From: JANXXV01 sp038200305
GTDB taxonomy: Bacteria > Acidobacteriota > Terriglobia > Bryobacterales > Bryobacteraceae
NCBI GenBank assembly: GCA_038200305.1
Contig: JBBPYD010000085.1
Span: 1 to 33,389, forward strand
Direction of reading: 5' to 3'
DNA: 33,389 bases
Below are positions 31,203 through 33,389 of the stretch, one piece after another. The position numbers were made by a program, and so were the translations under genes. The notes below the pieces were generated by a model, which was given only the letters and a program-made list of their open reading frames with translations, had not been told where the DNA came from and made no database searches. Positions within the stretch are counted from its first letter, which is position 1. Every line of letters begins with the position of its first letter.

Positions 31203-33254
31203 ATGCGGGAAAATTATCGCATGAATAGCATCGGATTTCTAGAGACTGTGTGGCGCGACATGGTTTATGCACTGAGGACGATGCGCAAGTATCCCGCCTT
31301 CGCAGTGACTGCCGTGGTCACGCTGGCGCTTGGCATCGGCGGCAACACCGCGATGTTTTCTGTGACCCATGCGGTATTGCTAAAGCCGCTTACTTATCGT
31401 GACCCGGACCGGTTGGTGAATATGGGCGGAATGACACCGGTGCGATATCAGGAAATACGGACGGCGGCCCGGTTCAGCGAAGTCGGAGCTTTTGGCGTCC
31501 TGCTGGAGAACATGACTTTGTCCGGCACGGCGGAACCGGAAGCACTCCACGGGGCCCGGGTTTCAGCCAACTTTCTGCGCGTCTTAGGCGTGGAGCCGGT
31601 GTTGGGACGCAGTTTTCTTGCCGAAGGAGATACGCCGGGTGGACCTCCAGTGGCGCTAATCAGCGCCGAGTTGTGGAAACGGCGGTTCGGCGGACATCCG
31701 CTGGTGGCAGGCAAAACGGCTGTGATGGATTCCACCCCGTATACGATTATCGGCGTGCTACCGGCGGGGTTTCAGTTCCCGTTCACTGGCGTAGACGTAT
31801 GGGTGACCAAGCCGTCAGAGTTGTCCGTGATCCCGCCGCAGTCCCGCGCCATGAGCGGCATCCTGGAAGGATTTGCGCGATTGAAGCGCGGCGTCAGCCT
31901 GGAACAGGCGGGCGCGGAACTCACGGTGTTGAGCCGGCAGTATGCGATGGCACATCCGGAAATGGTGGATGCGAGGGCGGGCGCAACGGTCCGCCTGGTT
32001 CGGCTGAAGGATCGGCTGGTGACTAACGTACGCTCGATGCTTTGGATGCTGTTCGGCTCAGTTGGCTTCGTGCTGTTGATCGCCTGCGCCAACGTAGCGA
32101 GCCTGTTGCTGGCACGGGCCACCTCCCGCTCACGCGAGTTCGCCGTGCGCGCGGCACTGGGAGCCGCACGTGGCCGGCTGGTGCGGCAACTGCTGGCCGA
32201 AAGCCTATTGCTGGCATTGATGGGCGGGGCTCTGGGCGTGCTGCTGGCCAGATGGATGTTGATCTCGATCACTCGCATGATGGCTCTGGATCTCCCGCGA
32301 GTTGGGGAAGTCCGGCTGGACGGCATGGTGCTTAGATTCGCATTGTTGCTCTCCATCGTGACTGGAGTGCTTTTCGGGCTGGCGCCCTCGCTCGGCGCGT
32401 CGCGAGTGGATCTGGCTGGCGTGCTGCGAGCGAGCGGCGAATCGGCAAACCGGGGAGGGTGGAAGCGCGGCCCGTTAAGCGCGCGAGGCGTGTTGGTAAT
32501 TGGTCAAGTGGCGCTCTCGGTTGTGTTGCTGATCGGAGCCGCCCTGCTGTTGGAGAGCATGGCTCGCTTACGCGTCGTCGATCCGGGATTTCAGCCCGCG
32601 AATTTATTAACTATGCAGATCGGCCTGCCGCCCGCGCGTTATGACACGGTGCAGAAGAGAGGAGCGTTCTTTGACGAACTCGTCCGGCGCGTGCAAGCGC
32701 TGCCGGGTGTCCGTAACGCCGCCTTGATGCTAACGCTTCCCACGACGGGCTGGGCCGGAGCCGGCGTTCAGTTGGCGGAGCAGCCGCCGGTTAAGTTAAG
32801 CGAGCGGCCAATCGCGATAATGCAGACCGTCACGCCAGGCTACTTCCGCACGCTGGAGATTCCGCTGAGGAGGGGCCGGGAGTTTACAGTGCAAGACATT
32901 CCGGGCGCGGCACCCGTGGTAATCATTAACGAAAGCTTCGCGCGTCAGTTCTGGCCGGCGTATCCGCGAGGTCAGGATCCGGTCGGCCGGCATATTCTGG
33001 CCGGTGCCAATTCCCGGCCGTTGGAGATCGTCGGCATTGTGGCGGACGTGCATGATCTCGATGCCGACGCTAGGCGCCAAGTGTATCGTCCATGTGCGCA
33101 GAATGCTCCACAGTCGGCAGTTCTTGCGGTTCGGACCGACGCCGATCCACGGCGGTTTGTGAATTCCGTTCGGAGCGAGGTGCTATCGCTCGATCGAGAT
33201 CAACCGGTTTCGGCTGTTAAGACGATGGAAGACGTGGTAGACGCTTCAGCCTAA
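31203..33254 (+). CDS. ADOP-type MacB/FtsX permease, truncated at the C-terminus
   Basis: An orphan ABC-type permease of the acidobacterial duplicated permease class. In 683 aa it has a first membrane helix (33-55, after ALRTMRKYPAF; TLALGIGGNTAMF), a MacB periplasmic core domain (about 60-265) and an FtsX domain with three helices (about 275-410; LLIACANVASLLLARATSR, REFAVRAALGA). A fifth helix (about 438-460, VLVIGQVALSVVLLIGAALLLES) and a second periplasmic domain (about 465-675) follow. The second FtsX domain, about 120-130 residues with three helices, is missing: the frame stops right after VSAVKTMEDVV. No ATPase gene adjoins. ATG 31203 is used; ATG 31221 with GGGA upstream is equally plausible. 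Function as a transporter is doubtful. Confidence 0.88.
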   Translation: MRENYRMNSIGFLETVWRDMVYALRTMRKYPAFAVTAVVTLALGIGGNTAMFSVTHAVLLKPLTYRDPDRLVNMGGMTPVRYQEIRTAARFSEVGAFGVLLENMTLSGTAEPEALHGARVSANFLRVLGVEPVLGRSFLAEGDTPGGPPVALISAELWKRRFGGHPLVAGKTAVMDSTPYTIIGVLPAGFQFPFTGVDVWVTKPSELSVIPPQSRAMSGILEGFARLKRGVSLEQAGAELTVLSRQYAMAHPEMVDARAGATVRLVRLKDRLVTNVRSMLWMLFGSVGFVLLIACANVASLLLARATSRSREFAVRAALGAARGRLVRQLLAESLLLALMGGALGVLLARWMLISITRMMALDLPRVGEVRLDGMVLRFALLLSIVTGVLFGLAPSLGASRVDLAGVLRASGESANRGGWKRGPLSARGVLVIGQVALSVVLLIGAALLLESMARLRVVDPGFQPANLLTMQIGLPPARYDTVQKRGAFFDELVRRVQALPGVRNAALMLTLPTTGWAGAGVQLAEQPPVKLSERPIAIMQTVTPGYFRTLEIPLRRGREFTVQDIPGAAPVVIINESFARQFWPAYPRGQDPVGRHILAGANSRPLEIVGIVADVHDLDADARRQVYRPCAQNAPQSAVLAVRTDADPRRFVNSVRSEVLSLDRDQPVSAVKTMEDVVDASA

Positions 33255-33389
33255 ATCCGGCAGTTAACCAAAGCGGTCAAGGGCAAATGGGCTGGGTCGG
33301 GCGACTGGGATTTGAGCCAATCGCGAAAAATGAAGCGCAGGAGCCAGCGCCAGCGTTGATTGACGGTGAAGCGCTCCGCGGTTCGCCCA
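33251..33389 (-). CDS. partial unidentified open frame at the window edge
   Basis: The minus strand is open from the window end to a TAG at 33253-33251, which overlaps the stop of the truncated permease. The 45 visible residues include ERFTVNQRWRWLLRFIFRDW and end in ALVNCRI. It is basic and aromatic and might be the C-terminus of a transposase or other mobile protein, but no family motif is visible. It may be a chance frame. Confidence 0.25.
   Translation of the reverse strand, partial: GRTAERFTVNQRWRWLLRFIFRDWLKSQSPDPAHLPLTALVNCRI

Overview
The window looks like a chromosomal stretch of an Acidobacteriota bacterium, most likely of the Bryobacterales/Solibacter type. This is inferred from three traits: an Oar-like TonB-dependent receptor with an N-terminal carboxypeptidase-regulatory domain, an ADOP-type orphan MacB/FtsX permease, and IS110 elements in a moderately GC-rich background with many large secreted TPR proteins. 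No rRNA, tRNA or CRISPR array was found.

Layout. (a) 1-3.95 kb is an insertion-sequence islet: an intact IS110-family transposase (186-1250), a hairpin-rich noncoding stretch, one or two small unknown genes, and a second IS110 transposase broken by at least four frameshifts (2655-3921). (b) 3.96-6.59 kb, minus strand, is a tight operon queC-queE-GNAT acetyltransferase-hsp20; QueC and QueE are the 7-deazaguanine (queuosine precursor) enzymes. (c) 6.72-8.10 kb is a secreted TPR protein. (d) 8.13-11.19 kb, minus strand, is a glycosylation operon: membrane glycosyltransferase, SAM methyltransferase, GT2 glycosyltransferase. The last gene ends inside the leftover 3' end of a lost TonB receptor gene. 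(e) 11.48-24.37 kb looks like one extended metal or surface locus: DUF4331 protein + TPR protein; a TonB-dependent receptor preceded by a sigma54-type response regulator and its histidine kinase; a NicO-type Ni/Co permease with a very His-rich loop; a second TPR protein paralogous to the first; and a CbiM-PDGLE Co/Ni ECF component. (f) 24.5-31.2 kb is a co-directional cluster of poorly known genes: a frameshifted GNAT, a 248-aa protein made of a duplicated domain, a 1205-aa repeat protein without a signal peptide, and two tandem paralogs of about 295 aa. (g) 31.2-33.25 kb is an ADOP permease cut off before its last membrane domain, next to unidentified DNA.

The two most interesting units are (e) and (f). 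In (e), metal transporters, paired TPR paralogs, DUF4331, an outer-membrane receptor and a two-component system sit together and could form one regulated nickel/cobalt-handling system. In (f), the large protein and its neighbours resemble, from memory, genes carried beside VgrG/PAAR in type VI secretion accessory islands, yet no secretion machinery lies in the window. Both readings are inference.
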